A stretch of 47,845 nt of DNA. Origin: CAVEFW01 sp964579575. Lineage in GTDB: Bacteria; Actinomycetota; Coriobacteriia; Coriobacteriales; Eggerthellaceae. This document shows positions 15,638-24,470 of this stretch, piece by piece. The notes below the pieces were generated by a model. It worked only from the letters and a program-made list of their open reading frames with translations. It ran no database searches and was not told the DNA's origin. The DNA lies in contig CAZOGL010000009.1 in NCBI GenBank assembly GCA_964579575.1, positions 1 to 47,845 on the forward strand. The letters are read 5' to 3'. The first letter of the stretch is position 1. Each line of letters starts with the position of its first letter. Made by a program: the position numbers and the translations under genes.

Positions 15638-15774
15638 CATTTCCACCTTTCTCGGCTTTTAACAAGCCAACCAGGAACTATCGTCCCTTTCCAACATGCT
15701 CATCTCTGGGAGTTCAAGCGGTGGGGCATGAAGTCCAAGACATGAGTGATTACCGTGCAAAGCACAGCCTGTTA
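15638..15774 (-). promoter_or_regulatory. rpsO 5' leader, possible S15 autoregulatory RNA
   Basis: From the predicted promoter the rpsO transcript would have about 130 nt of leader with small hairpins: GTGC-TTT-GCAC, GGGAC-GATA-GTTCC, and GGCT-N7-AGCC next to the ribosome binding site. S15 is known to repress its own leader in several phyla with unrelated structures. The role here is only inferred from length and position. Confidence 0.25.
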
Positions 15775-15803
15775 ATGATACGATGTCGCGCAGCTCATTG
15801 CAA
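15775..15803 (-). promoter_or_regulatory. Predicted rpsO promoter
   Basis: On the minus strand TTGCAA (15798-15803) and TATCAT (15775-15780) are separated by exactly 17 bp. They point to rpsO-pnp. The rest of the 394-bp divergent region (15804-16031) should contain the promoter of the plus-strand kinase, but I see no convincing -35/-10 pair there. Confidence 0.6.
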
Positions 15804-16031
15804 GGTATTTTTACAGTCCATTTCAGGCAAACAAGACGACATGATCAGAACATAAAACATTGAGGGCTCAGCCGCATACTTGGCAATGTCTTGCTCATAT
15901 TAAACACCCCCGTAGTTGCCCAAATTGTTAGTTTAAGTTACATTACAATCTTGTGTTCGTCTGCTCTTGCCCTGCGCTTACGGCCAAATATGCAAGATTA
16001 TGGATATAGCTGCAATGAACAGGAGGGTGGA

Positions 16032-18827
16032 ATGCGTTATCTGAGAGCCGTTCTCTGTGTGGTAGTCGCATTGACCTTGTCTATTCCCACAACTCTTCTC
16101 TGCACGACAGCCTACGCATCGCAAAGCGACAACAAGACCGTGCGCGTCGGCTGGTTCGAAAGCGACCTCTTCCAAGAAGGGGCCGAGGGCGAGCCCAAGA
16201 GTGGATATTCCTACAACTACCTGCGCAAGCTCTCCAACTACGCCTCTTGGAACTACGAATATGTATACGGCGACTGGTCCGACCTCTACGACAAGCTCTG
16301 CCGCGGCGAAATCGACTTCATGGCGGGCATGTCGTATTCGGAGGAGCGCGCGAGCCTCATGCTCTTTCCCGACCAGGCTATGGAGACCGACAAGTACTAC
16401 CTGTACAAGCATTCCGGCGATTCCTCCATCGTGTCCAGCGACCTCTCCACGTTCGACGGCAAGAAAATCGGGCTTCTGCGCAACAACCGCATCTCGGAGT
16501 TTGCCGAGAGCTGGATCGAAGCTAGGGGCGTGAACGCACAGACCATCTACTACGACACCTTCGACTCGCTGCATGCGGCGTTCAAGAACGGCGAGATCGA
16601 CCTCGAGCCGCGCACTGTCGACGGCGCATCCGACTCCCCCAACATCGTGGCAGCCGTGAGTCTGGGAGAAGAGCCGTCCTACCTGGCGGTGAGCAACCAG
16701 AGGCCCGACCTGCTGCAAGAACTCGACAACGCCATCGCCAAGATGGAATCGGTCGAACCGTATGCGCTGCAGGAGCTGCAGTACGCCACATATGGCTCGG
16801 TGTACACGAGCCGGGCGCTCAGCGATGAAGAGCAGGCGTGGCTCGAGCAACACCCCGTGGTGAAGGTGGGCTATATCGACAACTACCTCCCCTACTGCGC
16901 TACCGGCTCCAACGGGCAGGCCACCGGACTTTTTACGAACGTGCTGGATGCCATTTTCTCGTTGTTGGAAGTCGACACGGTGCCCCAATTCCAGTACGTG
17001 GCCTACAAGAACTACGAGTCCATCGCCGCCGCGCTCGTAGCAGGCGAGATAGACTTGGGCTTCCCAGTGTCCGACAACGAGTGGACGCTGGAGCAGGACG
17101 GGGTCATCGCTTCCGAGAACGTGATTTCCGACCGCGGCGTGCTGTTCTACGGGTCGTCGTGCGATAGGAACAACATCGACAAGGTGGCCGCGGTAGAGGG
17201 CAACGCCTTCCAAGACGAGTACACCGCGCTGGTGTATCCGGACGTGCAGATCGTGTACTACGCGACCATCGACGAATGCCTCGACGCGGTGGTCAAGGGC
17301 GAGGTGGACGGCACCGTCATGGACTCGCTGCGGGTGCAGTACGTAACGGACAGGCCGGAGTACAACAGCCTCCAGTACGTGCAACTCAACGACGTTACCG
17401 GCAAGTGCTTCGGGTTCGCGCAGGGCGACAGCACCCCGCTGATGCTGATGAATCGCGGACTCAAGACCATAGGCTCGTCCTACGGCTACGACAGGGCGTT
17501 CCAGTACGTGGACCAGCTCTACTCCTATGGCGCCGCCGACTTCGTGAAGGACAACCCGGCGGGCGTGGCGGCTTTCGCCGCCATCCTCATCGCCATCGTG
17601 ATCGTGCTGCTCGTGCTCTACATACGCAAGCAGCGGCAAGAGCTGGCGCTCAGAGAGGCCCTGCAGCGCGAGGCCGAGGAGGCCAACGCCGCCAAGAGCA
17701 GGTTCCTCTTCAACATGAGCCACGACATTCGCACGCCCATGAACGCCGTGCTGGGCTTCAACGACCTCATGCTCGAGAACATCGACGACCCCGACAAGCT
17801 CAGAGACTACATCGAGAAGTCTAAGTTATCGGGCGACTACCTACTGGGGCTTATCAACAACGTCTTGGAAGTGGCGCGCATCGACAGCGGGCAAGAGACC
17901 ATAAACGAGGAGTTCGCCGACCTGATGGATGCCAGCTACGGCGTGGTGTTCGAGAACGACGTGCGCCAGAAGCACCTCGACTTCACCCAGGAGATGAACA
18001 TCGAGCACCGCTATGTGTACACCGATGCGCACAAGATCCGCGAGATACTGCTCAACGTGCTGTCCAACGCCATCAAGTACACGCCCGACGGAGGTTCGGT
18101 GCACCTCGAGTTGGTGGAGCGCCCCTGCGACCGCGCGGGCTACGCCAGCTACGAGTGCAACATCTCCGACACCGGCATAGGCATGACGGAGGAGTTCCAG
18201 CAGCACATCTTTGACACCTTCGCGCGCGAGCACAACTCCACCGAGAGCAAGGTCATGGGCACGGGGCTTGGCATGGCCATCGTCAAGAAGCTCACCGACC
18301 TCTTGGGTGCCACCGTGGAGGTCGAGAGCAAGCTGGGCGAGGGCACCACCTTCAGAATCACCATGGACATGCGCATCGTGCAGAACCCCGAGGAGTACCT
18401 GCAGAAGGAACAGGCCGTGGTCGAGAGCGCAGAGGCGTTCAGACTCGACGGCAGGCGGATCCTGGTGGCCGAAGACAACGAGCTGAATATGGAGATTGCC
18501 AAGGCGCTGCTGGAGAACCTAGGCGCCACCGTGGAAGTGGCCCCAGATGGCGTCGTGTGCGTCGACATGCTCACGAGCCACGAGCCGGGCTACTACGACG
18601 CGATTCTGATGGACATACAGATGCCCAATCTCAACGGCTACGATGCTGCGAAGAAGATCCGCGCATTGGACGATGCCGGCAGGTCGGGCATTCCGATCGT
18701 GGCCATGACGGCCAACGCCTTCGACGAAGACCGCAAGACTGCCCTGCACGCCGGGATGAACGCCCACGTGTCCAAGCCCATCGACGTGACCGTGCTGATG
18801 AAGACGCTGAGCGCGCTGTTGGGGTAG
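16032..18827 (+). CDS. BvgS-like hybrid sensor histidine kinase with two periplasmic binding domains
   Basis: The 931-residue product begins with a signal peptide or membrane anchor (about 1-30). Two tandem SBP_bac_3-type solute-binding domains follow (about 36-260 and 275-500), then one transmembrane helix (510-533). The kinase part has an H-box (NMSHDIRTPMNAVLGF, phosphoacceptor His564), a HATPase domain (NAIKYTPDGG, DTGIGM, GTGLGMAIV), and a receiver domain (ED 814-815, phosphoacceptor Asp861, Lys915). No HPt domain or output regulator is encoded nearby, so the partner lies elsewhere. The ATG at 16032 is preceded by AGGAGGGTGG. A longer in-frame ORF lacks a ribosome binding site. It lies alone on the plus strand and by eye uses more CTG and GC-ending codons than its neighbours, suggesting insertion or different ancestry. 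Ligand unknown. Confidence 0.93.
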   Translation: MRYLRAVLCVVVALTLSIPTTLLCTTAYASQSDNKTVRVGWFESDLFQEGAEGEPKSGYSYNYLRKLSNYASWNYEYVYGDWSDLYDKLCRGEIDFMAGMSYSEERASLMLFPDQAMETDKYYLYKHSGDSSIVSSDLSTFDGKKIGLLRNNRISEFAESWIEARGVNAQTIYYDTFDSLHAAFKNGEIDLEPRTVDGASDSPNIVAAVSLGEEPSYLAVSNQRPDLLQELDNAIAKMESVEPYALQELQYATYGSVYTSRALSDEEQAWLEQHPVVKVGYIDNYLPYCATGSNGQATGLFTNVLDAIFSLLEVDTVPQFQYVAYKNYESIAAALVAGEIDLGFPVSDNEWTLEQDGVIASENVISDRGVLFYGSSCDRNNIDKVAAVEGNAFQDEYTALVYPDVQIVYYATIDECLDAVVKGEVDGTVMDSLRVQYVTDRPEYNSLQYVQLNDVTGKCFGFAQGDSTPLMLMNRGLKTIGSSYGYDRAFQYVDQLYSYGAADFVKDNPAGVAAFAAILIAIVIVLLVLYIRKQRQELALREALQREAEEANAAKSRFLFNMSHDIRTPMNAVLGFNDLMLENIDDPDKLRDYIEKSKLSGDYLLGLINNVLEVARIDSGQETINEEFADLMDASYGVVFENDVRQKHLDFTQEMNIEHRYVYTDAHKIREILLNVLSNAIKYTPDGGSVHLELVERPCDRAGYASYECNISDTGIGMTEEFQQHIFDTFAREHNSTESKVMGTGLGMAIVKKLTDLLGATVEVESKLGEGTTFRITMDMRIVQNPEEYLQKEQAVVESAEAFRLDGRRILVAEDNELNMEIAKALLENLGATVEVAPDGVVCVDMLTSHEPGYYDAILMDIQMPNLNGYDAAKKIRALDDAGRSGIPIVAMTANAFDEDRKTALHAGMNAHVSKPIDVTVLMKTLSALLG

Positions 18828-18833
18828 GCACAC

Positions 18834-18862
18834 AAAAAGGACACCGGCCACTAAGTGGCGTC
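18834..18862 (-). terminator. Intrinsic terminator after the TSCPD gene
   Basis: The minus strand pairs GACGCC with GGTGTC (one G-U), followed by CTTTTTG. It would end the recO-TSCPD transcript, which converges on the sensor kinase gene. No clear plus-strand terminator for the kinase is seen. Confidence 0.6.
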
Positions 18863-18864
18863 TG

Positions 18865-18960
18865 TTGCGCTTCCTTCGCCTTACGCAAAGTAACGTCTAT
18901 TGCTCCTCTCTCGCCTTGCGCAAAGTAGCGCCTATTGCGCTTCCTTCGCCTTACGCAAAG
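18865..18960. repeat. 35-bp tandem repeat, three copies, at TSCPD gene 3' end
   Basis: Copies lie at 18865-18899, 18900-18934 and 18935-18960 (last one incomplete). The third copy is the coding end of the TSCPD gene (ALRKAKEAQ). The stop codon (18932-18934) sits at the boundary to copy 2, which again carries an in-phase TAG. Copies 1 and 3 are nearly identical. Copy 2 differs at seven positions from copy 1, six of them transitions. Confidence 0.85.
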
Positions 18961-19177
18961 CGATGGTCAGCTGGTCTGCACAACTCGTGTTGCGACGACC
19001 GCACGTGTTGCCTTCAAGCAAGCGGATGACCTCGTCGACCTCCATGCCCTTGACAAGACGCGAGATTGCCTTGAGGTTGCCGTTGCAACCACCGGTAAAG
19101 CGAACGTTGCCGACCTTGTCGCCGTCAAGCTCCACCTCAATGAGTTGGGAGCACACGCCCTTGGGTATAAATTCCAT
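18932..19177 (-). CDS. TIGR03905-family TSCPD domain protein
   Basis: The 81-residue product matches the small TSCPD family: VRFTGGCNGNLKAISRLVKGM, then a CGRRNTSCADQLTIAL end. The same fold occurs as the C-terminal module of class II ribonucleotide reductases. The biochemical role of the stand-alone protein is not known to me. The ATG at 19177 has AGAGAGGA upstream. Longer in-frame starts have no such support. The 3' end has been copied twice downstream in tandem. It follows recO by 58 bp. Confidence 0.85.
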   Translation of the reverse strand: MEFIPKGVCSQLIEVELDGDKVGNVRFTGGCNGNLKAISRLVKGMEVDEVIRLLEGNTCGRRNTSCADQLTIALRKAKEAQ

Positions 19178-19235
19178 CACAAAATCCTCTCTCTTGACTT
19201 CGTTATGGTATATCACCGAAGGGGGCCGCAAGCAA

Positions 19236-20006
19236 TCAGACAAGTGGGTTTGTCAAAAGAAAATCGAGGGATTTGAGCGAGACGCCGAGGTGTGTACGAC
19301 ACCACTGTTGGCAAACCTGCAGACACGCAAAGATCACGGGACCCGCATCCGTCTTAGCTATGTCGACAAAGGTGTTGCCCATCAAGAAGGCAAGCCACTC
19401 AAAGACCGGCCCCTCGATGGCGACACACTCCATATGGGAGCGGCACGCAGAACAGACAACCCCGCCGTCGATATAGGAGAACCACGACGTCGCCCCAGTC
19501 TCGCGTCGCGCGACGACATCCTCCCCACAACCCACGCAACGAAAAAGCTCCGGACGCAGGCCGCAAAACGCGAACCCCTTGACCAAAAACGCGGTAGCCA
19601 AGGCGTCAAGGGCGTCCTCCTCACAACGCTCCATCTCGGATAGTGCGGCACATGTCATGGGAAAGAGGCGCTCGACGTCAAGGCCGGGCTCGGTCGCCTT
19701 GCAAAGAAACTCGCATACCACCTGGGCGACGGAGGAGCGTCTGAAGTCTTGACGGAGGTGCGGAAAGCCCTCGACGAGACGTACCTCCTTGACGATGTCG
19801 AGGGATTTTCCTTTGACAGCAAGCAGGATGGCATGGGAGAACAGCTCGAGCCTAGACGCGAAGGAACTTGTGGGCTTGCGCGCACCCTTTGCCACGAACT
19901 GTGCCTGCGCGCCTGAGGTGGTAAGGCATGTCAAAATGAGGTCGGTCTCCCCCAACTTCGTCTTGCGAAGGACGACGACCTCGACGGTATAGGTAGGTGC
20001 GGCCAT
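19236..20006 (-). CDS. recO: DNA repair protein RecO
   Basis: RecO loads RecA onto SSB-coated single-stranded DNA in the RecFOR pathway. The 256-residue product has the N-terminal OB fold (VVVLRKTKLGETDLILTCLT), a helical middle and a zinc-binding cluster with CVGCG and CSACRSH (about 160-200). Family length is normal. The ATG at 20006 follows the PASTA gene by 6 bp, so the two are likely co-transcribed. Confidence 0.94.
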   Translation of the reverse strand: MAAPTYTVEVVVLRKTKLGETDLILTCLTTSGAQAQFVAKGARKPTSSFASRLELFSHAILLAVKGKSLDIVKEVRLVEGFPHLRQDFRRSSVAQVVCEFLCKATEPGLDVERLFPMTCAALSEMERCEEDALDALATAFLVKGFAFCGLRPELFRCVGCGEDVVARRETGATSWFSYIDGGVVCSACRSHMECVAIEGPVFEWLAFLMGNTFVDIAKTDAGPVIFACLQVCQQWCRTHLGVSLKSLDFLLTNPLV

Positions 20007-20012
20007 GGGAAG

Positions 20013-21542
20013 CTAGCCGATGCCGGTTACCTGGTTGTTTTCGTCAAAGAACACGGTGCCGGAGATCGATTGGGACGGCAAGGTGACGGTTACGCCCATG
20101 ACCACCACGGTAGGACTGCCCATGATGGTGAAGGCTGCGGTACCAGCAGACTCGTTGTAGACGACGGAGACGACGCTGTCAACGGTGCAAAGGGTCCCGT
20201 TAATCGTGACACTCCCCACCGAGGAGAGGTATTGGGTGGCCATGTTCGTACGCATCGTCGCGCGAGAGACCGCGACATAGATCGTGACATATTCGTCAAG
20301 GTCGAGGATCTCGTCCTTCTCGGGAGAGGTGGCATAGACCGTCCCCTCAGGTACGGTCGAAGACTCCGCCTCTGACACGTAGACATAGTAGCCGGCCTCG
20401 CGCAGGGTATAAGTTGCGTTGTCAGAGGTCATCCCACTCACATCAGGAACACGACAAGGGGTGGCGACCTCCACGGTGACCTTCGTGTTCGACTTAGACT
20501 TGGTCCCAACCTCGGGGCTGACGCTTAGAACCGTACCCTCCTTGACGGAGTTGGTCCTCGTGTACGTATATTCAACCGGCGAGCTGAAGCTCTCCTCGTC
20601 AAGTAACTTCTTTGCCTGTTCGATATCGGTTCCTACCACAGACGGAATGACGCGACTCTCGGACACATGGATGACAACCTCGGATCCGTTGGCGACGCGA
20701 GACCCGGCGGCCGGGTCGGTCAAAAGTACCAACCCTTCAGTGTCGTCGGACTTGACATGGCTGACGCGGACGGAGAATCCCTCGCGCTCCAAGGTGTAGG
20801 TCGCATCGGCCTCGCTCTTTCCTTGGACATCGGGAACTGGGTGGCCACCCCATATACCGTAATAGTAGGTCAGTCCAGCAGCGGCACAAATCGCTGCAAT
20901 GATGACAATGACGGCGATCACCACAACCTTGCGGTTGACGGCGTCCTTGGATCTTTGGGCATCCTTGAGCTGCTTGCGGGCTTCCTTCTCCTGTTTCTTC
21001 ATGGCACGACGACGTGCGCGCTCATCCTTCTTATTGGCTGGCGCTGAGACGGAGACAGGAGCAGCCGAGGGCATACCCTCGATCTTTGGCATCGCCTCGG
21101 TGTGACCGGAGCCCCACATGGAGTTCAAGGGGATGGATGCGGTCTCGAAAGTGTTGAAGACAGCCGGGTCGGAATAGGACGAGGAGGCATCCGCAGCAGA
21201 ATCGACAAACACGAAACCGGAGAGATCGGCCGCGTGTCGTACGGACTCCTCAGGTTTAGCAAAGGGCTCCTCCGTAGGTTCATGCCCCACCCCCACAGCA
21301 CCAACTGCCTCGTGTTCAGCAAGGGTCTCTCCAAAAGATTGGGCATCTACGCGATTGTGCAGCACGTCCTCGTCCATCGTCTGGGGAAGGTTAGCAAGGT
21401 TTGCCACGCGAGGATCCTCTGGGGTCTCCTCGGCCACAACAGAGGGGATGGAAGTATCGGTAGCCTCCGCAAGTCGCCAACCGCATTCATCGCAGAACTT
21501 CGCTGAGTCGCGATTCGGCGTCTTGCATTGGGGGCAAATCAT
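20013..21542 (-). CDS. Zinc-ribbon, single-pass membrane protein with three PASTA domains
   Basis: The 509-residue product starts with a zinc ribbon (Cys3, Cys6, Cys17, Cys20). An acidic low-complexity region (30-165), a basic coiled stretch (170-204) and one transmembrane helix (206-226) follow. Three PASTA domains lie outside the membrane (about 236-304, 305-375, 376-440), then a C-terminal region of about 70 residues. PASTA domains bind muropeptides or beta-lactams in kinases such as PknB and in PBPs. Here no kinase or transpeptidase domain is present. The zinc ribbon would face the cytoplasm. The ATG at 21542 is reached from AAAGGA about 10 bp upstream. Function unknown; a cell-wall sensor or scaffold is a guess. 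Confidence 0.85.
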   Translation of the reverse strand: MICPQCKTPNRDSAKFCDECGWRLAEATDTSIPSVVAEETPEDPRVANLANLPQTMDEDVLHNRVDAQSFGETLAEHEAVGAVGVGHEPTEEPFAKPEESVRHAADLSGFVFVDSAADASSSYSDPAVFNTFETASIPLNSMWGSGHTEAMPKIEGMPSAAPVSVSAPANKKDERARRRAMKKQEKEARKQLKDAQRSKDAVNRKVVVIAVIVIIAAICAAAGLTYYYGIWGGHPVPDVQGKSEADATYTLEREGFSVRVSHVKSDDTEGLVLLTDPAAGSRVANGSEVVIHVSESRVIPSVVGTDIEQAKKLLDEESFSSPVEYTYTRTNSVKEGTVLSVSPEVGTKSKSNTKVTVEVATPCRVPDVSGMTSDNATYTLREAGYYVYVSEAESSTVPEGTVYATSPEKDEILDLDEYVTIYVAVSRATMRTNMATQYLSSVGSVTINGTLCTVDSVVSVVYNESAGTAAFTIMGSPTVVVMGVTVTLPSQSISGTVFFDENNQVTGIG

Positions 21543-21581
21543 TTTTTTAGGGTCCTTTGATTGTGTGGCTGAAACATACGT

Positions 21582-21590
21582 ATTTTAACA
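21582..21590 (-). promoter_or_regulatory. Candidate extended -10 promoter of the PASTA gene
   Basis: The minus strand reads TGTTAAAAT, an extended -10 element, 40-48 bp upstream of the start codon at 21542. No good -35 is visible. The 123-bp spacing from rsmD leaves room for a separate promoter. Confidence 0.35.
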
Positions 21591-21665
21591 GCACATTCAT
21601 TTGCGCCCGTCACAATGGCATTTCAACCGAAAGAATGCACATTTCATACAAAATTGAACAACGGC

Positions 21666-22247
21666 TCAGCGCAATTCCACCATGGTGATGGAAACTTTTC
21701 CATACTTGCGGGTGGAAACCTCTTCCCAATGTTTCCCAAACTTCCCCCTGAAGGCATCCATGTCCGTAGCGGTGTTGTGCTCATAGCAAACAAGGGCGCC
21801 CGCCTCCAATACGCCGTTTGTACGCAGTCGCTCGATAAAGGTGTGGACCTCCAAGGGATCCATGGCATAGGGCGGATCGAGGAGCACAAGGTCAAAGCCG
21901 TGTGTGACGTTGGCGGGAGGCATCTCGAGAACGTCCGCTTTACGCAAAACCGCACGGGGCGCCTTGAGACCGAGCGAGGTGAGATTGCGTTGGAGAATCC
22001 GCGCAGCCGCCTCGTCGCGCTCGTAGAACACACAACCGGTGGCTCCGCGGGAAAGGGCTTCGATACCTAAGGCGCCCGAGCCCGCAAACGCATCGAGCAC
22101 CATCACGTCCGTGAAACCGCCAAGCCGGCTGAACAAGGAGCTGAACAGGGATTCCCTTACCCTGTCAATGGTTGGTCGCGTTCCTTTGCCCTCCGGGGCC
22201 TCGATGGTGCGGCCGCGAAACTCTCCCGCTACGACGCGCATGGTCAT
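21666..22247 (-). CDS. rsmD: 16S rRNA (guanine(966)-N(2))-methyltransferase
   Basis: RsmD methylates G966 of 16S rRNA using S-adenosylmethionine. The 193-residue product shows MRVVAGEFRGR, the TRPTIDRVRESLFS block, SAM motif VLDAFAGSGALGIEALSRGA and catalytic DPPY. Start choice is between the ATG at 22247 and an ATG two codons later. The first overlaps the recG stop as ATGA (22244-22247), indicating translational coupling to recG. Confidence 0.95.
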   Translation of the reverse strand: MTMRVVAGEFRGRTIEAPEGKGTRPTIDRVRESLFSSLFSRLGGFTDVMVLDAFAGSGALGIEALSRGATGCVFYERDEAAARILQRNLTSLGLKAPRAVLRKADVLEMPPANVTHGFDLVLLDPPYAMDPLEVHTFIERLRTNGVLEAGALVCYEHNTATDMDAFRGKFGKHWEEVSTRKYGKVSITMVELR

Positions 22248-24451
22248 CCTCCAATCGCAATGGTGTCGTCGCTGAACGTTTGACGTATCTCCCGGGAAAG
22301 CAAAAGGTGCTCCGGGCGCTCAAGCTCAGGATCGCTGTCAAGAATAGATCGGGCGTCTTCATGGGCCACCTCGATAAGCGCACTGTCGCGTGCGATGTTG
22401 ACTAATTTCAAGCTGGAGGCGCCATGTTGCCTGTTGCCAAGGATATCTCCCTCGCGGCGCAACGACAGGTCAAACGTTGCCAACTCCATGCCGTCGTCGG
22501 TCGCCTCCATGGCATGAAGGCGATTTAGGGCGGTGTCACTCTTGCTTGCCGACACGAGGTACACTTCCGCGCTCTTCTCTCCACGACCCACGCGACCCCG
22601 TAGCTGGTGAAGTTGGGAAAGGCCGAAGCGGTCGGCGTCCTCGACGATCATGACCGTGGCATTGGGCACATCCACACCGACCTCGATGACGGTGGTAGAG
22701 ACGAGAACGTTGATGTCTCCGGCCCTAAACGCATCCATGACCTGGGCCTTCTCCTCAGACGAGAGCTTGCCGTGAAGCAGGCCCACCCGATACCCCCTAA
22801 ATACCTTGTCCTGCAAAAACGCGGCATGTTCAGAGGCTGCGGTGATGTTGGCTCCCTCGTAGTCGCCGTCGTGCTCGATGGAGATGGAAGCGTACTCGTA
22901 ATGCTCTTCGGTGCCCTCCTCCTTCTTCTCAGGATTTGAGGGCGCCGCTCCGATGAGCGGACAGACGACATAGACCTGCTCCCCCCTCTGACAAGCGGCA
23001 AGGGCGGCGTCATAGGCCTTCCCCTGCAAGCTTTTGGCAAGCACCTTCGTGATTCTCTGGGACGCGCGGGGGCGTTGGTGCAAGTAACTCAGGGTAAGGT
23101 TGCCATACATCGCCAAGGCAAGGGTGCGGGGAATGGGGGTCGCCGTCAGATAGAGGGCATCCGGCGCCTCGCCCTTCGCGTAGAGTTTCTTGCGTTGGGA
23201 CACGCCGAAACGTTGCTGCTCGTCGATAATGACCAGCGAGCAATCCTTGAACACGACGTCATCCTCGAGCAGCGCATGGGTACCGATAAGGACGTCAAGA
23301 ACGCCTCCTGCGGCAAGGGCAAGAATGCGGGAGCGGTCCTCGGAGGATGTGGAGCCAGTGAGGACCTCCCAAGTGATGTTAGCAGCGTCAAACAAGGGGC
23401 CAAGGCTTTTGCCGTGTTGTTGCGCCAAGACCTCCGTAGGCGCCATGAAAACCGCTTGCGTACCGGTGTCGGCAACAGCGGCCACGGCGAAGGCCGCCAC
23501 GATGGTCTTGCCCGTTCCCACATCGCCGAGCATGAGGTGGTTCGCACAACGCGGCGCGGAAAGCACGCGGTTGAGGTCCTCTCGGGCTCGAGCCTGGTCC
23601 TCGGTGAGCGTGAAGGGCAAGGCACCTTGAAGTACTCGTTGGTGCTCGCCGTTGATGATGTGACTGGTCGCACGTTTGCCAAGTGAGCGACGCTCGCCTT
23701 CCATCATGAGGCGCAATTGCAACAGGAGAAGCTCCTCGTAGGCCATGCGCCGGCGCGCCTCGCTTGCTTCTTCCAAGGTATGGGGGAAATGTACGCTGTT
23801 GAGCGCCCGCATCCTCGACATGAGGTTTCGCCGCACACGCAAATCGAGCGGAATCGGGTCAGGCGCCGCCTCGGCGTACACCAAGGCGTTCCCGATGATG
23901 CGGCGCATCATGGCGGGCGAGATTTTCTCACAGGCGGGATGGACGGGGATGACCCTGGCTTGCGCCTGGTCAACACCGTCAAGGCGCTCAAGTATCGGGT
24001 TGGTCATGCGCTTGAAGCCGTAGTTGAACTCCACCGCGCCCGCAATCGCGATCCGATCACCTGGAGAGAGTTGCTTGGCGAGCCATGGCATACGGAACAT
24101 GGTGACGATGAGCGTACCAGTGTTGTCAACGACGGTGATCTCGGTGAGGCTTAAACGGGGACGGGGCTTTTTGAGTTTCGTCTCGTAGACGGTACCGAAC
24201 AGGGTATAGCTCTCCCCCACCTTCGCATCCGCGATCGTCGAGGTCTTCGTGAGGTCGATATAGCGGCGGGGGTAGTTGAACAACAAATCCCGCACCGTGG
24301 AGATCCCCATCCCACAAAGAGCCTTGGCCCTGACAGGGCTTACCTGGGAGACAACGGAGACATCAGCGCCAAAAGACAAGGAACCCGAGGTCCTGTCAAA
24401 AACAGCATCATTGTTACAGATGCTCGTTTCAGACGTGGCCTCGGGCGTCAT
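22244..24451 (-). CDS. recG: ATP-dependent DNA helicase RecG
   Basis: RecG remodels stalled forks and branched DNA. The 735-residue product has the N-terminal wedge/OB domain (about 90-190), helicase motif I GDVGTGKT, motif Ia APTEVLAQQH, motif III TATPIPRTLA, motif V/VI TTVIEVGVDVPNA and QLRGRVGRG, and the C-terminal TRG region. Motif II reads DEQQRFGV where family members usually have DEQHRFGV. The ATG at 24451 lies 19 bp after the DAK2 gene. Confidence 0.95.
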   Translation of the reverse strand: MTPEATSETSICNNDAVFDRTSGSLSFGADVSVVSQVSPVRAKALCGMGISTVRDLLFNYPRRYIDLTKTSTIADAKVGESYTLFGTVYETKLKKPRPRLSLTEITVVDNTGTLIVTMFRMPWLAKQLSPGDRIAIAGAVEFNYGFKRMTNPILERLDGVDQAQARVIPVHPACEKISPAMMRRIIGNALVYAEAAPDPIPLDLRVRRNLMSRMRALNSVHFPHTLEEASEARRRMAYEELLLLQLRLMMEGERRSLGKRATSHIINGEHQRVLQGALPFTLTEDQARAREDLNRVLSAPRCANHLMLGDVGTGKTIVAAFAVAAVADTGTQAVFMAPTEVLAQQHGKSLGPLFDAANITWEVLTGSTSSEDRSRILALAAGGVLDVLIGTHALLEDDVVFKDCSLVIIDEQQRFGVSQRKKLYAKGEAPDALYLTATPIPRTLALAMYGNLTLSYLHQRPRASQRITKVLAKSLQGKAYDAALAACQRGEQVYVVCPLIGAAPSNPEKKEEGTEEHYEYASISIEHDGDYEGANITAASEHAAFLQDKVFRGYRVGLLHGKLSSEEKAQVMDAFRAGDINVLVSTTVIEVGVDVPNATVMIVEDADRFGLSQLHQLRGRVGRGEKSAEVYLVSASKSDTALNRLHAMEATDDGMELATFDLSLRREGDILGNRQHGASSLKLVNIARDSALIEVAHEDARSILDSDPELERPEHLLLSREIRQTFSDDTIAIGG

Positions 24452-24470
24452 TTTCGATCCTTTGAGCTGC

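Noticed and set aside
15891..16031. 47-residue N-terminal extension of the sensor kinase
   Set aside because: There is no ribosome binding site at the upstream start, while the ATG at 16032 follows a near-perfect one and opens directly into a signal peptide.
15978..17723. 581-codon minus-strand open frame
   Set aside because: It is antisense to the sensor kinase, whose signal peptide, binding and kinase motifs are clear. The antisense product is His/Val/Arg-rich low-information sequence.
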